Source: Heterodera schachtii (lineage: Eukaryota; Nematoda; Chromadorea; Rhabditida; Heteroderidae). From it: DNA of 64,000 nt. The position numbers were made by a program, and so were the translations under genes. The notes below the pieces were generated by a model, which did no database searches, was not told where the DNA came from, and worked only from the letters and a program-made list of their open reading frames with translations. The stretch lies in the NCBI GenBank assembly GCA_023374025.1, contig SIJG01000031.1, forward strand, positions 601,108 through 665,107. The letters are read 5' to 3'. Positions 23,401 to 34,948 of the stretch are shown here, in pieces. How positions within the stretch are numbered: the stretch's first letter is position 1; each line of letters opens with the position of its first letter.

Positions 23401-24510
23401 GGGAAATCCATTGACACAAGAGGCATTCAGAAGGTGACTGTTGTTTTCCTTTGCAGAAAATTTGATAACCCTTAAAGGTTTTCGAAATTTTAAAAAAGAA
23501 AAAATATCTCACAAGTCTAAAAGGTAAGTCGAGTTGCAATAATCGCAGACGGACACCCCCTCGGGAATGGACTGATTTTTGAACACTCCTTTCAAAACTG
23601 CATCAGTTTGGAGCAAATGGTCACCGATCATGCAAACTCTGAATGCAATGATTTAAAGTGTACAACTTCCTCAAAAGATACTGTTGTCCGCTTCCGGAAA
23701 TGGTTTTTTCAACGGCACCAGCGTAACAAGCCAAAACGGAGAGAATGACACAGACGAGCGAAACCTTAAGGAAATTAGGGGGACAAAGTTAGGAGAAAGA
23801 AAACGAAGAAGTTACAGGCGCAAGAAGTTTGACAAAACGAACACCCATCGCAACGATGGTGAACTGAACAATGAGCAGAAAAGTAGCATACAGACGCATG
23901 TTGTTGGACATCATCCCCAAGAAACCTGTCGAAGGGAAAGTATTTATGCTACTGAAATAAGCGACATTTCCAAAGGGGGGGGGGGAATTTGTGTCGCCCT
24001 CTCCCGGGGTGGTTTCTGTCGCTACTTCCTTTGGTGCCTTGGCTTTGTGCTGATGCAACTCACCAGTGTCCGTGTGCGCATTTCTACCGCCAATTGTCAT
24101 CCCGGGACAAAGGTACAACTGAAAATTTATGGATGGAAAGGTCAATGGGTTGGTTGAACAGAAAAATTCACCAGAAGAATTTCAATTCCGCCAACCAAGT
24201 ACATGGAAGTTGCAACAGTGTTGGCCAGATAGAACAGCATGCCAACAGCACATCCAAATGCTGGTCCCAAATTGCGTGATATTATAAAATAAGCTCCTCC
24301 GCCTTCCACGACGCCATTGGTCGCCACCGCTGACACACTGATGCAGGTGAGGAACGTCTGAAAGACGACACGTGAAAAATGAGTTTGAAAAAATGCAGCT
24401 ACACAAAGGCAGCAAATGAAGAGCATCAAAAAAGTGGGCCATAGGCCAGAAACACCAACGATCCACGCCAAACGGATGAACATGGTGACGCCAAGAAAGT
24501 GCTGGATGGT
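20484..24510 (-). CDS. K-Cl cotransporter (SLC12, KCC type), N-terminus missing
   Basis: Nineteen minus-strand exons with GT-AG introns can be joined without a break: 24403-24510, 24172-24357, 24064-24118, 23816-23925, 23682-23764, 23513-23638, 23376-23470, 23232-23322, 22988-23188, 22650-22768, 22510-22595, 22267-22454, 22102-22221, 21950-22054, 21645-21900, 21312-21447, 20968-21278, 20601-20918, 20484-20558. They total 2769 bases, 922 codons plus stop. Membrane domain: HFLGVTMFIRLAWIVG (TM1), AVATNGVVEGGGAYFIISR, IYFPAVTGILTGTNMSGDL, QLAWPTEWVVLIGSF, GGPNWRPRF. The long TM5-TM6 loop has several Cys. C-terminal domain: SQLKAGKGLTIV, VYWIVRDGGL, ending VVFVRGTGAEVITSKA. The family moves K+ and Cl- together out of cells; KCC rather than NKCC is suggested by the loop and tail. 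The first visible exon starts at TM1, so the cytosolic N-terminus (about 100 residues in relatives) is not in the 1 kb upstream. Confidence 0.9.
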
Positions 24511-24604
24511 CTGAAGGCACACGCAATAATGATGGCAATTAAAAGGCAATGTGGCAATCTTAAAGAATGGGTTTAACTTTTTTTTATTTTAGGCTTAAAA
24601 TCAC

Positions 24605-24950
24605 TTTCCGGGGTTTTCGAGGGTTCTGATTACGAATCCGGACTCGGTTTTGCTCAATTCCGAACCCCTGACCCGGATTCGAACACAAAAGTTGAAATTT
24701 TTTTCAAAATACGCGTTAAAATCGATCTAATTCTAATTTGGGCGTAAATTGCATATTTTTATGCAATTAATAGTTGAAGCAATATTTTGGATCAAAATAA
24801 ATAATTGTTAAATGAATCGAAGCTTTTACCCAGAAAAGTGTATCTTTGGAAAAAAAATTCCAACTTTTTTGTTCGAGTTCGGGTCCGGGGTTCGGAATTG
24901 AGCAAAACCGAGTTCAGTTTCGTGATCAGAACCCTCGAAAACCACCAACT
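24605..24950. mobile_element. Fold-back element upstream of the cotransporter
   Basis: GGTTTTCGAGGGTTCTGAT at the left is mirrored by ATCAGAACCCTCGAAAACC at the right. Within the arms CTCGGTTTTGCTCAATTCCG mirrors CGGAATTGAGCAAAACCGAG. About 90 bases of arm on each side flank an AT-rich loop. It sits where the missing N-terminal exon of the cotransporter would be expected. Related half-arms occur at 35430-35510 and 59160-59400. Confidence 0.7.
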
Positions 24951-24959
24951 ACTCATTTT

Positions 24960-25680
24960 GAGCTCAAATAAAAAACAATAATTTATATTTGGGACCCCTT
25001 TCTTTACGGTTGACGGTAATGTTGTAAAAATAAAAGAAAAAAGGAAATATTGTAAACTGAAAAATGCGTTCCATTTTCCTCCTTATATACCCTTATTTGT
25101 CCTTCATTTCAAAAAAGATTGCCAAAAGATTTTTTGCTTTGTCAGTGTCCATTTTCACTATGGGTCAAGCCCAGTGTCAGACAGAATTGCTCATAACGCC
25201 AAATAGCGCAATTGGCGTAAATTTTTGCGCGCTAATTCAAAATTTACACTGGTAAACGCCTTTTTTGTATTTTTTTTTTATTTTGATCAGTCATAACTTT
25301 CTTCAGACCAATTTGATATCTAAAAAAGGTTTATGAAAAGAAGAATCTTTTTGAAAAAAGTTGTAAGAATTTCAAATGTTTAGATTTTGTAGTCTGTAAA
25401 CCAAAAATGTTAGAATTTGAGAGTTTCATGTTTTTTCTTGGTTAGAGATATGAAATAGTACGCGTAAAAGGAGAGAAAAAGAAATGCAATTTTTTTCCAT
25501 CCCATTTTAACAATGTTGTAGGCCGAAATTCTTAACCAAATCACTGAAACTTTGTTAATTTTCTTTTTCTCTATCGATTTGTAAAATTTGGTACAAATTG
25601 TATGGAGAGAATGTAAGCCGGATTCGTGATCAGTGACTTCAAATACACTGGAACTTGTTTTATGACACAAAACCTTCAAT
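24960..25680. other. AT-rich stretch between cotransporter and chd-7-like locus
   Basis: Open frames of 60-90 codons are present but have no recognisable features. No N-terminal KCC exon and no further chd-7 exon was found. Confidence 0.35.
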
Positions 25681-26639
25681 TTTTTTTTTCAAAAAAGGGG
25701 GAGAAACACAAACCGGCATTTTTGCCGTGTAACCAGACTGTACACAAGTGCACATGGCTAATACACAATAAAGCATTTCAAGTAGATCTCTCTCAGTTTT
25801 TCTGAAATTTTAAAAAATTATTTTTTTTTCCAATTTAATTTACTTTTTTGTGCAAGCAAATGGGAAGTTCACGAAAGCGGCCCAAATTAATCATATTTTG
25901 ACTGTTCGTGTCATCCTTGACGCCATTGTTGCGCAATATTCGCATAAAGTCACTCTCCTCCACCTTGGACCACTCACTGAAAATTGAAAAACAATTTGTT
26001 TTTAATTTTGAAAATTGAGATAATTAAATAAGAGATAAACAAATTTTACGGTATTAAATGTCAATTTGAGGGATTAAGATTCAAAATTGTTGTGAAAGCT
26101 TTAAAGTTATACAAAAATTTTTATTTTTCCGAAAGTATAAGCGGCCATTGTCCCCTTCTTTTGGACTTTTATTACTTGAATTAATAAATAAATTTATTTA
26201 TTTTTCTAATTTTGCAGGGTTAATGAAGCAAGATAAAGGATGGTATTCCCATAATATTAAATTAATTAACCGCAGGCGTTTCTTGATTTTACTGATGGGG
26301 CTACCCAGGTGAAATCCCACAAAATTCAATCTCGTCCGGGCTCTAACGACACCCCACCAATACTTACACCACTGATGGTGGTGCTTTGTGCGGTGGGGCA
26401 TTTGCCGTTGCTTTGGCTGCTGCTGATGACTCGACGGCAACTCTTTGCAGCACATTAATTAGGTGTTTAAAGCGGTTGTTCAGTCAGGTCCATCGTGTTC
26501 GGAAATTGGATGCTTTTTTGTGTAAAACAAAGCTTTTCATCCGCACGCACTTGATCCCATTTTCCATTCCTTTAGAATAAAAAAAGTAATTTAAAATATC
26601 ATTTTTTAAGAAATTAATTATTTAACATTTTTTTAATGG

Positions 26640-27290
26640 ACTAATTAATTATTTAATTTCTTGATGACCCCAGTTTGAGAAATCATGAAATTTTCATTTA
26701 ACATAGATGACACGTAAAAAGGACCAGTTGGAAAATCATTAGATTTGACGTAACATTGATGGAACCGGTTAGAAAAATAATGAGATCTCACTTAAAATAA
26801 ATGACCCGGGAAATGTGAGTGAAATTATTAGATTTGACGCAAAATAGTATATGATTTCATCAAAAAGGTGACACAGGAACTTGTAAAATTATGAGTTTTC
26901 ACGTGACATAGATGACACGGGAAAGAGGACCGTTTGAAAAACCATGAGATTCTACGTGAAATAGATGATATGGAAAATATGATTCAAAATGACACGAAAA
27001 GAGACCGGTTAAAAAATCATAGATTTAGAAACATAGATGACCAATGAAATGTGAGTATAAAAATTATTAGATTTGACGCGAAATAATAGGTGACACGGGA
27101 AACAGACCGGTGAAAAAATCATAGATTTAGAAACATAGATGACCAATGAAATGTGAGTATAAAAATTATTAGATTTGACGCGAAATAATAGGTGACACGG
27201 GAAACAGACCGGTGAAAAAAATCATGAGATTTCACGTTACATAGATGACACCAGAAATGGGACCGGTTGAAAAAATTAGACTTCAGGTGA
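26640..27290. repeat. Tandem array in place of the chd-7 helicase exons
   Basis: Units contain ATAGATGACACGGGAAA, GACCGGTTGAAAAA and AAATTATTAGATTTGACGC. Two consecutive 101-base copies at about 27015-27115 and 27116-27216 are virtually identical; flanking units are more diverged. No coding potential. Confidence 0.7.
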
Positions 27291-27639
27291 AATACGGAAA
27301 TTGATTCCAACATCAAGTTTGCCGCTACAGTAACCAAGTTTAGGCAAATAATTGCGAAGCTACAGTAACAAAAAGTTGGCAAATTAGGCGGTTATAAATT
27401 AAAGATTGAGTGGCTAATATTACGGAATAAGGACTTTACGGGGTTTTTAGTCCGTATGAATGCCTAGTTCGTAACCCGTGTTGCTTACTGTATGTAGAAC
27501 ATTTTCATTGACCGATTCAGCTTGGTCATTGCCCGTTTGTCGCCCAACTGCTCCAACTCCTCCACCATTTTCCACTCGCAATGCAAATAGGAGAAGTTTT
27601 TGTATTTGGCGTACAGTTCCTCAATCTGAACTTCTTCTT

Positions 27640-27880
27640 CTTCCCCTTTTCTCCCTCCTTTTCTTTCTTTTCCTCTTCCTCGTCGTTCCTTCTTCCTTCT
27701 CTTCATCCTTTCCTTCCTCCTCCTTTTCTTTCTCTCCATCCTCCTTTTCCTCTTCTTCATTTCCGTCCTCTTCCTCTTTTCTCTTCATCTTTGCCATTAT
27801 TCTTTTCTTCCTTCTTTTCACCATCTTTCTCCTTTTCTTCTTCCTTCTTTTCCTCCTCCTCTACTTTTCTTTCCAATTTC
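27640..27880. repeat. Long pyrimidine (CT) tract inside chromodomain exon
   Basis: The plus strand is about 240 bases of C/T with few interruptions. On the coding minus strand it gives Lys/Glu-rich peptides in all three frames, and the chromodomain frame before it (FGKRKIVTK) differs from that after it ([10 protein letters not shown]). Confidence 0.75.
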
Positions 27881-28136
27881 TTCTTCTTCGTCACAATTTT
27901 TCGCTTCCCAAAACGCACTACCAAAAATTTTTCCACTATTTTTTCCTCAAATTCCGCAAGTTGCGGCGGTTGCTGGTGTTGCTGCATTTGTGTCGCGATT
28001 GCTGTTGCCATTTTTGATGAAGAAGCCGCGGCCGCTTCATCTTCACTGTCACCCTCATATTTTGCCTTTTTGGCTGCCCAGTGACCTTGGAAAAGAACTA
28101 TATACAAATTTACTGTATGATTATGGTTTAATTATA

Positions 28137-28568
28137 CGGTGCACCCAAAAACTCAGCCGCCGAAATTCAGCCGCCTAAACTCAGCCGATACATAATTCAG
28201 CCGGGAAAAATTTTTTTTTTAAATTTTCAAACTTAGAAATTTTTCAAGAAAAAAATCTTAGAAAAATTTTTCTTTAAAAATTCTATGAGAAAAAAATTTT
28301 CAAGAAATTTTCAGGTGATTTTTTCAAAATTTACTAAGAATTTTAAAAAAATTAAAAAAAAAATCGCAGATTTCTTGAAAATTTTTTTTCTCATAGAATT
28401 TTCAAAAAAAAATTTTTCTAAAATTTTTTTCTTGAAAAATTTCTGTTTGAAAATTTTTTTAAAAATTTTTTCCCGGCTGAATTATGTCTCGGCTGAGTTT
28501 CGGTCGGCTGAGTTTTGGTCGGCTGTTTCGGCGGCTGAATTTCGGCGGCTGAGTTTTGTCCTGCTCCG
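28137..28568. mobile_element. MITE with CAGCCG arms, 9-base TSD TTAATTATA
   Basis: Begins CGGTGCACCCAAAAACTCAG, ends in the complement of CGGAGCAGGACAAAACTCAG. The arms repeat TCAGCCG units and the centre is an AT palindrome. Exact 9-base duplications TTAATTATA flank it (28128-28136, 28569-28577), as for Mutator-type elements. It lies in an intron of the chd-7-like locus. A relative in the opposite orientation is at 32016-32336. Confidence 0.85.
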
Positions 28569-29039
28569 TTAATTATAGTAACAAAATTTAAATTTAATAA
28601 ATTTTTGGCATCAAAAATATTTTATGGACTCTTGAAAAATGCTAGTTTTTATAGGAATGGCCCGTCATTTCCGGCAAGCAGTTCAGTTCCGCGCCATCAG
28701 CAGCTTCTCTCTCACCTTCCTGGTTGATCGCCGCTTCTCCACCAGCAACATTTGTTCGACCACCACCATTCCCGCCGCCATGCCCTCCTCGTTGTCGTCG
28801 TCCGTTTCGTCCACCATGCCCATTTGTGCTGGTGGTGTCGTTGCCTTTGGGCCTTCATCTCCTCCGCTACGCTTTTGCTTCCTTTTCGACGATGACGACG
28901 GCACCAGCACAACTGTATGCCGTGACAACTTTGTCCTGCTCAGATAGTCCTCGTCCTCATCCCGTCGATTCCAGTCAAATTTGCGCTTCTTGGTGCCCGC
29001 CCTCTGCTGATGCTGTTTGCCTGCTGATGGAGGATGATG

Positions 29040-29555
29040 AATAATTTAATTTTTAATTTGCTAAGCGATAATGACGGCTAATTTGGGCATCGAAAAAATT
29101 GAAAAGTTTCCCACTGAAATCTTTAAAAAATTGAATCAATTTTCTCAAAAAATCTGTAAAATTTTCCACGGCGCTGTGCGCCTATTGGCATCACCCACCG
29201 AGGGCATTTCATTCTTGCGCATTTGTCCTCCCCACCTTTTGAGGACGAAGTGCCGGAGGCGGCAAATTCATAATTCAATATTCCAAAACAAACAAAAAAT
29301 CGGGGATTTAAAGCTCGGTAATCCTATTCCGGCCTGACGCCAATCCCAAATCCTGATCCCGATTTTAAAAATTTCGGACACTAAAAATTTCTTGGAGTTT
29401 TTTGGGTCGTCTCAGTCTCAATGTCAATAAATTTCGACTCTTTCCAATAACCTCTAAACTCTGACACCAAATTTTTGTGAAAATAATTTTTTTTTTTTTT
29501 CAAAAAACAGTGACCTAGTTTAAAAAACACCTTGTAATCAAGCCGGTTTAGGCCT
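29040..29555. other. Intron-like AT-rich stretch in the chd-7-like locus
   Basis: Between the acidic block and the KKRKFDW exon. No exon, RNA gene or paired repeat was recognised. Confidence 0.35.
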
Positions 29556-32015
29556 GTTTCATTCAGACGCTGACGGAGGAGTTAGTTCCGCCACCGATTC
29601 TGCTGACTCATTGTCAACAGCAACAGGTTGAGCCTCCTGCTGTTCTTCCATTTGTACTGCTTCAACCGCTTTATCCTCCTCATCCGCCGACATTTGTTGT
29701 TTTTCCATACTTCTCACCCCATCATCACTCATTTCAACAACATCATCTTCATTATCATCATGATGGTGGACATCATCATCATTATCGTCCAGGTCCATGG
29801 CATTGTCATTATTATCATCCATTTCGGACAATTGTAATGACACATTTTCAGGATGGCACAACGGTGCTGTTGTTGTAATTTGCTTGGCTGCCTCTAATGG
29901 TGAAAAGCGGCTGCTTCTTCAATGACATCATCTTGCTGCTGAATTGGGGAGGACGGAGGTGGTTAATCATGCTTTAGCCGTCGTGTCAACAATGGCGGCA
30001 TCGGTGGTGGCAAAATCGACGGCATGACAGTCAACAGCGGTACGTTTGGCATTGTCACTACCCTTCGCGGTATTCCTTTTTTCTTCCGGTGGCGGCGGCT
30101 TTCTTGGCACAATTTTGACCGTTCCAACCACCGATTCTCTAACAATAATGCGACGTACGGTAGCACAAGAAGCGAATGACGAGATGCGGCATGTTTTGCA
30201 ACAAAATGAAGCGCCACTTTGGCATTTTGTACGACGGCAACCGCTGGTGGAGGTGGCGGAGCACGTACAACAACCCCGGGTGACGGAGGTGTTGGCACTT
30301 TTCTGCTGCCAAACATGGTGGACCCCCATCACCACTGGCATAAGACTGCTGCTGGCGATGACGAGCATTTTGCCCATGTGACGACGGCATGGTAAATTCA
30401 GGTGGCGTGATTGCACGCTGCTGTTGTGACGACGACGACGACCAGTAGGGTGATGGCGACTTTTGTTGGGAATGTTGTCGTTGTTGATGGAGCTGTTCAA
30501 CACCAACTTCCGGTTGCGGCACCATCGCTGACGTGTGAGAGCGATGCCGAAATGGTGGCGCCGCCGACGGTGTCATTTGGGCAGAACTGGCACTCCGGAA
30601 GCGCTGTTGTGCTGCTGCATCCTGAACGCTTCATCGTCCCGTGCTGCTTTGATTGCAGGTGAAATTGGCGCATTGGGTGGCGGCGATGTGGAAAGTGACG
30701 AAGTCTGTGGAAAATTCATTTATTTAATTTTGTATATTTAATTAAATTCTTGCAATCATTTAATTAATGAATAGTAACAAATTGAAAATTAAAATTGCCG
30801 GAAAAAATCTTTCTGATTTCTGTCGAATTCACATAGTGTTTAGGGATGCCGAAGTGTGCTGCCCTCCCACCACCTACTAATCCAATGCCTAATGCATCCT
30901 TTGTTGGCACCGTTGATGCCCCTAAATTGAATGATTGCTGCTGCTTCTGTTGTTGTTGCTGGTACTGCTCTTCTACCCGTTGCTGCTGCTGCAACATCAG
31001 CAACTGTTGCTGGCGCCGCTTCTTCTCCTCCCCCTACGGGGTGCACTTCATTCCCCCCCTCCCCCCCGCGTCGTTTCTCCCCGCTCAATTTTTTTTTAAG
31101 TTTTAACTTAGACTTTTTGAAAAAAAATTATTAGGTAATTTTTTTTTTAAATAACTGTTTTAATTTTTTAAAAATTCGGGGGGGGGGGGGGGGGACCTGC
31201 TCGCCCCTACGGCGGGTCAACACAGAGCTCGAAAGCTTAAATTTGCGGTTCCCGCTGCGGGATTGCGTGGAACGGGATCCCGCTTGATTAATCCAGCAAA
31301 TGCCGCAATTCCCAAAAAATGCGGGTTTGAGTAGAAAAGTAATGGGAGAGGAGGGGGGGGGGGGGGGGTACAGTACACATAGGCTGGTACCACATCCTTT
31401 GTTAAACTAAACATATAAAAATGTTTTTTGTTGGGGCTTTTGGTTAAGCCCCTGCAATCCGCCGCACCCTTTGCCAGCCGTTCAATGGCCGCACACAATG
31501 CTCTGGGATGCCCATTTGCTGCACTTCAGCATCGCCAGGCCGAATCAGCAGTTCGGGCAGTGCAAAGCGTTCAACGCACAGCGTAACCTTTTGCTGCTGC
31601 TCGTCGACAGTATTTTTGTGTGCCAACTGCAGAAAAAAATAATGAGAATTAAAATTTTCTTAAATTCATTTTCATTAGCGATTTGTTTTTCTTCACCCTA
31701 TTAGAAGCGTCCCCCCAATGCAGCACATGACCACGTGTTGTGTGCATAAAATCAGGCAAAACACAGTCGACACGGTTGGCACTGGAACAAAAAATAAATT
31801 AAAAAATGTGAGGGCAAAAAAAAATTTTTTAATTTTTTTTTATTCTAAAAAATTGCAAAGAATTTCTCCGTCAGACAAGAATAAAAGTTGGTGGTTTTCA
31901 TTCTCTTCATGTACCATAAGGAGAAGCAAATATTATAAACAGAAGTCAGCATTCGGAGAAGGAACAATTTTTTAAATTTTATAAAAACTTGGCCTGGGAC
32001 CGAACCTAAAAATGG

Positions 32016-32336
32016 CGGAACAGGACAAAACACAGCCGCCGAAACACAGCCGGGAATAAATTTTTTTTTAAATTTTCTCTTAGATTAGAAAAAATTTTTC
32101 TTTGGAAATTCTATGAGAAAAAAATTTTTCAAGAAATTTTCAGCGATTTTTTTAATTTTTTTTTTGAAAAATCAGTAAATTTTGAAAAAATCGCTTAAAA
32201 TTTCCTGAAAATTTGTTTCTCATATAATTTCCAAAGAAAAAGTTTTCTAAGATTTTTTTTTTAAATTTCTGCTAGAAAATTTTTTTTAATTTATTCCCGG
32301 CTGTGTTATGTCTCGGCTGTGTTTTGGGGTGTACCG
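32016..32336. mobile_element. MITE with ACACAGCCG arms, 9-base TSD TAAAAATGG
   Basis: Starts CGGAACAGGACAAAACACAG and ends in the complement of CGGTACACCCCAAAACACAG, with exact TAAAAATGG duplications at 32007-32015 and 32337-32345. The arms carry ACAGCCG units; the interior is a near-perfect AT palindrome (TTTCTATGAGAAAAAAATTT and mirror). It sits in an ARP6 intron and is inverted relative to the copy at 28137-28568. Confidence 0.9.
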
Positions 32337-33614
32337 TAAAAATGGATACACCTCAAAACGTCGCCGGTAGATAAAGTTAAGTAAATTTTAAAAAAAGCTC
32401 AATTTTTTAATTTTTTTTTTTAAATTCTAGGTGTTAATAAATATAAAATTGCTGAATTTCCAGGAAACAAAAATTTTCAAATTTGTCTAAAAAAATAACC
32501 AAATGTGATTTTTTAAGAAATTTTTATTGGCTGATGGTGCATCGGCGCCACCGGTTGAAAAAATTTGTAATTTTTTAATACAATTTGTAACAAATTTTCA
32601 CCAAAAATTGCACGTACCGCCATCGGTCCATGTCCCGTTGAAAGTCGGTGGAGACGAAGCAGCAGTCATCCTTACACTGTGTTGTGTGAATTTTAAATCA
32701 TTAAAAATTATTTTAATTATTTAAAAAAACGATTGCACTTACCCAATTCACCAAATACGTCTCGTCCATCATGTGCAGTTGGCGGTAGGAGATCCAATCC
32801 TTCAACTGATTGGTCAACGCTTTGCCACCGATGTCATTTCTTTAGAGGGAGGGGGGGGGGGGGGTTTAATGGGAGAAATTTTTTAAATTTGAAATTTTGA
32901 AATTTAAAAAAACCTAAAAAATTTCCAGCTTTTTTTCCGAAAGTTTATGATGATCGCTAATTTTTATTTTATTCAGTTTTTTTCTTAAAAAATTCTAACT
33001 CTCGAATGAAAAAAAAAATTGGCTGCGAGATTTTCCCAAGCCGACAAATTAAATTGTCGACTTTTTTTTCATAAATTAAAATTCGCCTAATTTTACGAAA
33101 AATTTAACACACGGCGGATGCCAAAATAAAAAAGAAGTAAAATTTCTAAAAAAATAGGCACCACTACTGTCCCTCCATTTTTTCACCAGAAAATTAATTT
33201 TTGAAAAAGCGCGTCAAATAATAAGCTTTTAAATTAAAGTTTTAGCGGCGAGATTTGCGTCGTCTCCAAATGAAATTGTCGATTGTTTTCATAAATTAAA
33301 ATCCGTTAAAATTTTATGAAAATTCACAATGCCCTACCCTCCCAAAACCGAAAAATTTATTCTTTTTAGTAATAATTAAAAAATTTTTTTTTTAAAGTTG
33401 AATTTTATTAAATTTTTTTTTCATAGTTTTACCGGACAAATCACGCACAATTTGTCCCCCAACGAATGGCACAATGTGGGTGAATGAGTGCCTGAAAAGT
33501 AGGCAAAAAATTGCCACGAAGACTAATGAAAACAACCGACCCCGAGTCGACCACAACACAGCACGGATTGTGGGCCAAGCAGTGTGCCTGGGCGGTGCAG
33601 GCGGACGCTAAAAA

Positions 33615-34255
33615 TAACATTTTTTTAGAATTAAATCCGCGGGCATTTTGTGATATATGTTAAATTGAGTTTATTTATTTACTTTTTTCGGTACAAAAAA
33701 TGGGGCGGTCAATATTAAAGTGAATTTCAAAAAAAAAAAATTTGAAAAATTTTTCTCACGTTTTTTACGAAATTTTAGAATGAATTAATTACCTACAAAG
33801 TTTTTCAAAAATTTTTCAAAAGATAGCTAGAAAAAAATTCAAAAAGATTTTTTCAATTTGCCAATTTTTGGAATTCTCTCTCATCAATAAAATGCAATTT
33901 AGCAAGCAATGATTTTTCTTGTTGTTTTTTTTGTATCGGCATTGAAAAAAAAAAAAAAATTTTGTTGACATTTGCGATTTTTTAGCCATTTTTTTAAAGA
34001 AAATTTAAAGATTTTTACAGGCGACGCAAGGAAAAATGCTGGATTTTTTTAAACAGGCCAAATATTAGCGTTTTTCTACCCCCTCTCCCCTTCGGTCGAC
34101 GAATTTTCCTCCACAAATTGGGGTTTATCGACCGTTGAAAATTTGGAAATTTTTAATGGAATTTGGTTTTCCGATATGTGAACGACCGACAGAAAAATCG
34201 TAAAAAAGGGCAAGGACGAAGAAGACCTAATTTTTTTTTCATGACCCCCATTTAA
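33615..34255. other. AT-rich intronic stretch in ARP6 relic
   Basis: ARP6 should have an exon here (the EEYQFQ...NAGAL region of relatives) but none was found. Only homopolymer-rich sequence is seen. Confidence 0.4.
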
Positions 34256-34572
34256 ACCCAAATTTGTGCCATTGCATTCATTACAATGCCAACTTCGTTG
34301 GGGTCGGTGAGCACCAGGCGGCACACTTAGCAGCCCACGCCGAGGCCGGCGCCCTCCGTGCCGAACAGGCGGTTCCAAATCTGCAGCTGCATGTCCCAGT
34401 TGACTGAAATTGAAAAAAAAATTTGTTTTTTGATAGAGTAAAAATTTTCAAAAAAAAAATTCAAGCGATTTTTCAATTTTTTTTTTAATTTTCTAAGATT
34501 TTTTAAAACAGTTTGACATGGGCATAAATTTCATGTAGATTTCCCAAAATTTTGACCCTAAAAACCTGCCAA

Positions 34573-34948
34573 CAGGGGCGTATCTAGAAAAATTTTTCGG
34601 GGGTTGACCCGACCGACCTGAAGACCTCTTTTTTTTTGCTATTTACCCAATAAAAAACTTTTTTTTCCCTTTCTGCTGGGTAAAAACTTCACTTTTTCAC
34701 TAAAAATCACCCAATCGTGGCCGTTTTAAGGCAAAAAACTTGTAAAAATAGTGGAAAATGGAGGTCCGGCGTGCCGATAGGCGCCGCCGGGAAAATTTTT
34801 GAAAATTTGAGTGCTATTTGTTACGAAAATTCTATAAAATTTTTAAATTTTCGTTTGGGGGGGGAGGGAATTCGAAAAAATTTTCCATTACTGTATTTGC
34901 TGGAAAATTTTTTAAAATTTTCATTTCGGCCCCCTAGATACGCCCTTG
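34573..34948. mobile_element. hAT-like element at ARP6 splice donor, TSD CCTGCCAA
   Basis: TIRs CAGGGGCGTATCTAG and CTAGATACGCCCTTG with exact 8-base duplications CCTGCCAA (34565-34572, 34949-34956). It contains one GC hairpin core at 34765-34790 and the flank AAAATTTTTGAAAATTTGAG. The duplication, read on the gene strand, is TTGGCAGG and spans the junction CTTGGCAG/GTTTTTAG, so the insertion falls at the exon boundary. Confidence 0.9.

Larger units (their letters stand above)
25690..31037 (-). pseudogene. chd-7: chd-7/Kismet-like remodeller locus without helicase
   Basis: Minus-strand blocks in order. A Gln-rich exon (about 30830-31037: KKRRQQQLLMLQQQQRVEEQ). Ser/Gln/Pro-rich sequence at 29967-30700, open in changing frames. 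An acidic block at 29559-29900. An exon at about 28727-29020 with KKRKFDWNRRDEDEDYL and EKRRSTRK, then GTGAGAG. A long exon at 27489-28085 with EFEEKIVEKFLVVRFGK and, after a purine tract, [14 protein letters not shown]: the two halves of CHD7/8-type chromodomain 1. Then 26368 to about 26460 (NRFKHLINVLQRV), 25844-25976 (SKVEESDFMRILRNNGVKDD) and about 25700-25801 (RDLLEMLYCVLAMC), which match the region after the helicase. Chromodomain 2 and the whole SNF2 ATPase are absent; only tandem repeats lie between. Frames also break at 26440 (LTEQ / RFKHL), across the 25802-25843 intron and in the purine tract. Probably a pseudogene or misassembled. Confidence 0.65.

Noticed and set aside
27478..28084. 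Plus-strand Ser/Phe-rich open frames of 167-179 codons
   Set aside because: They are the complement of the Lys/Glu-rich chromodomain exon; the minus strand carries the recognisable chromodomain.
32527..32724. Plus-strand frame MADGASAPPVEKICNF
   Set aside because: Overlaps on the opposite strand the ARP6 exon encoding DDCCFVSTDFQRDMDRW, which is clearly the coding one.
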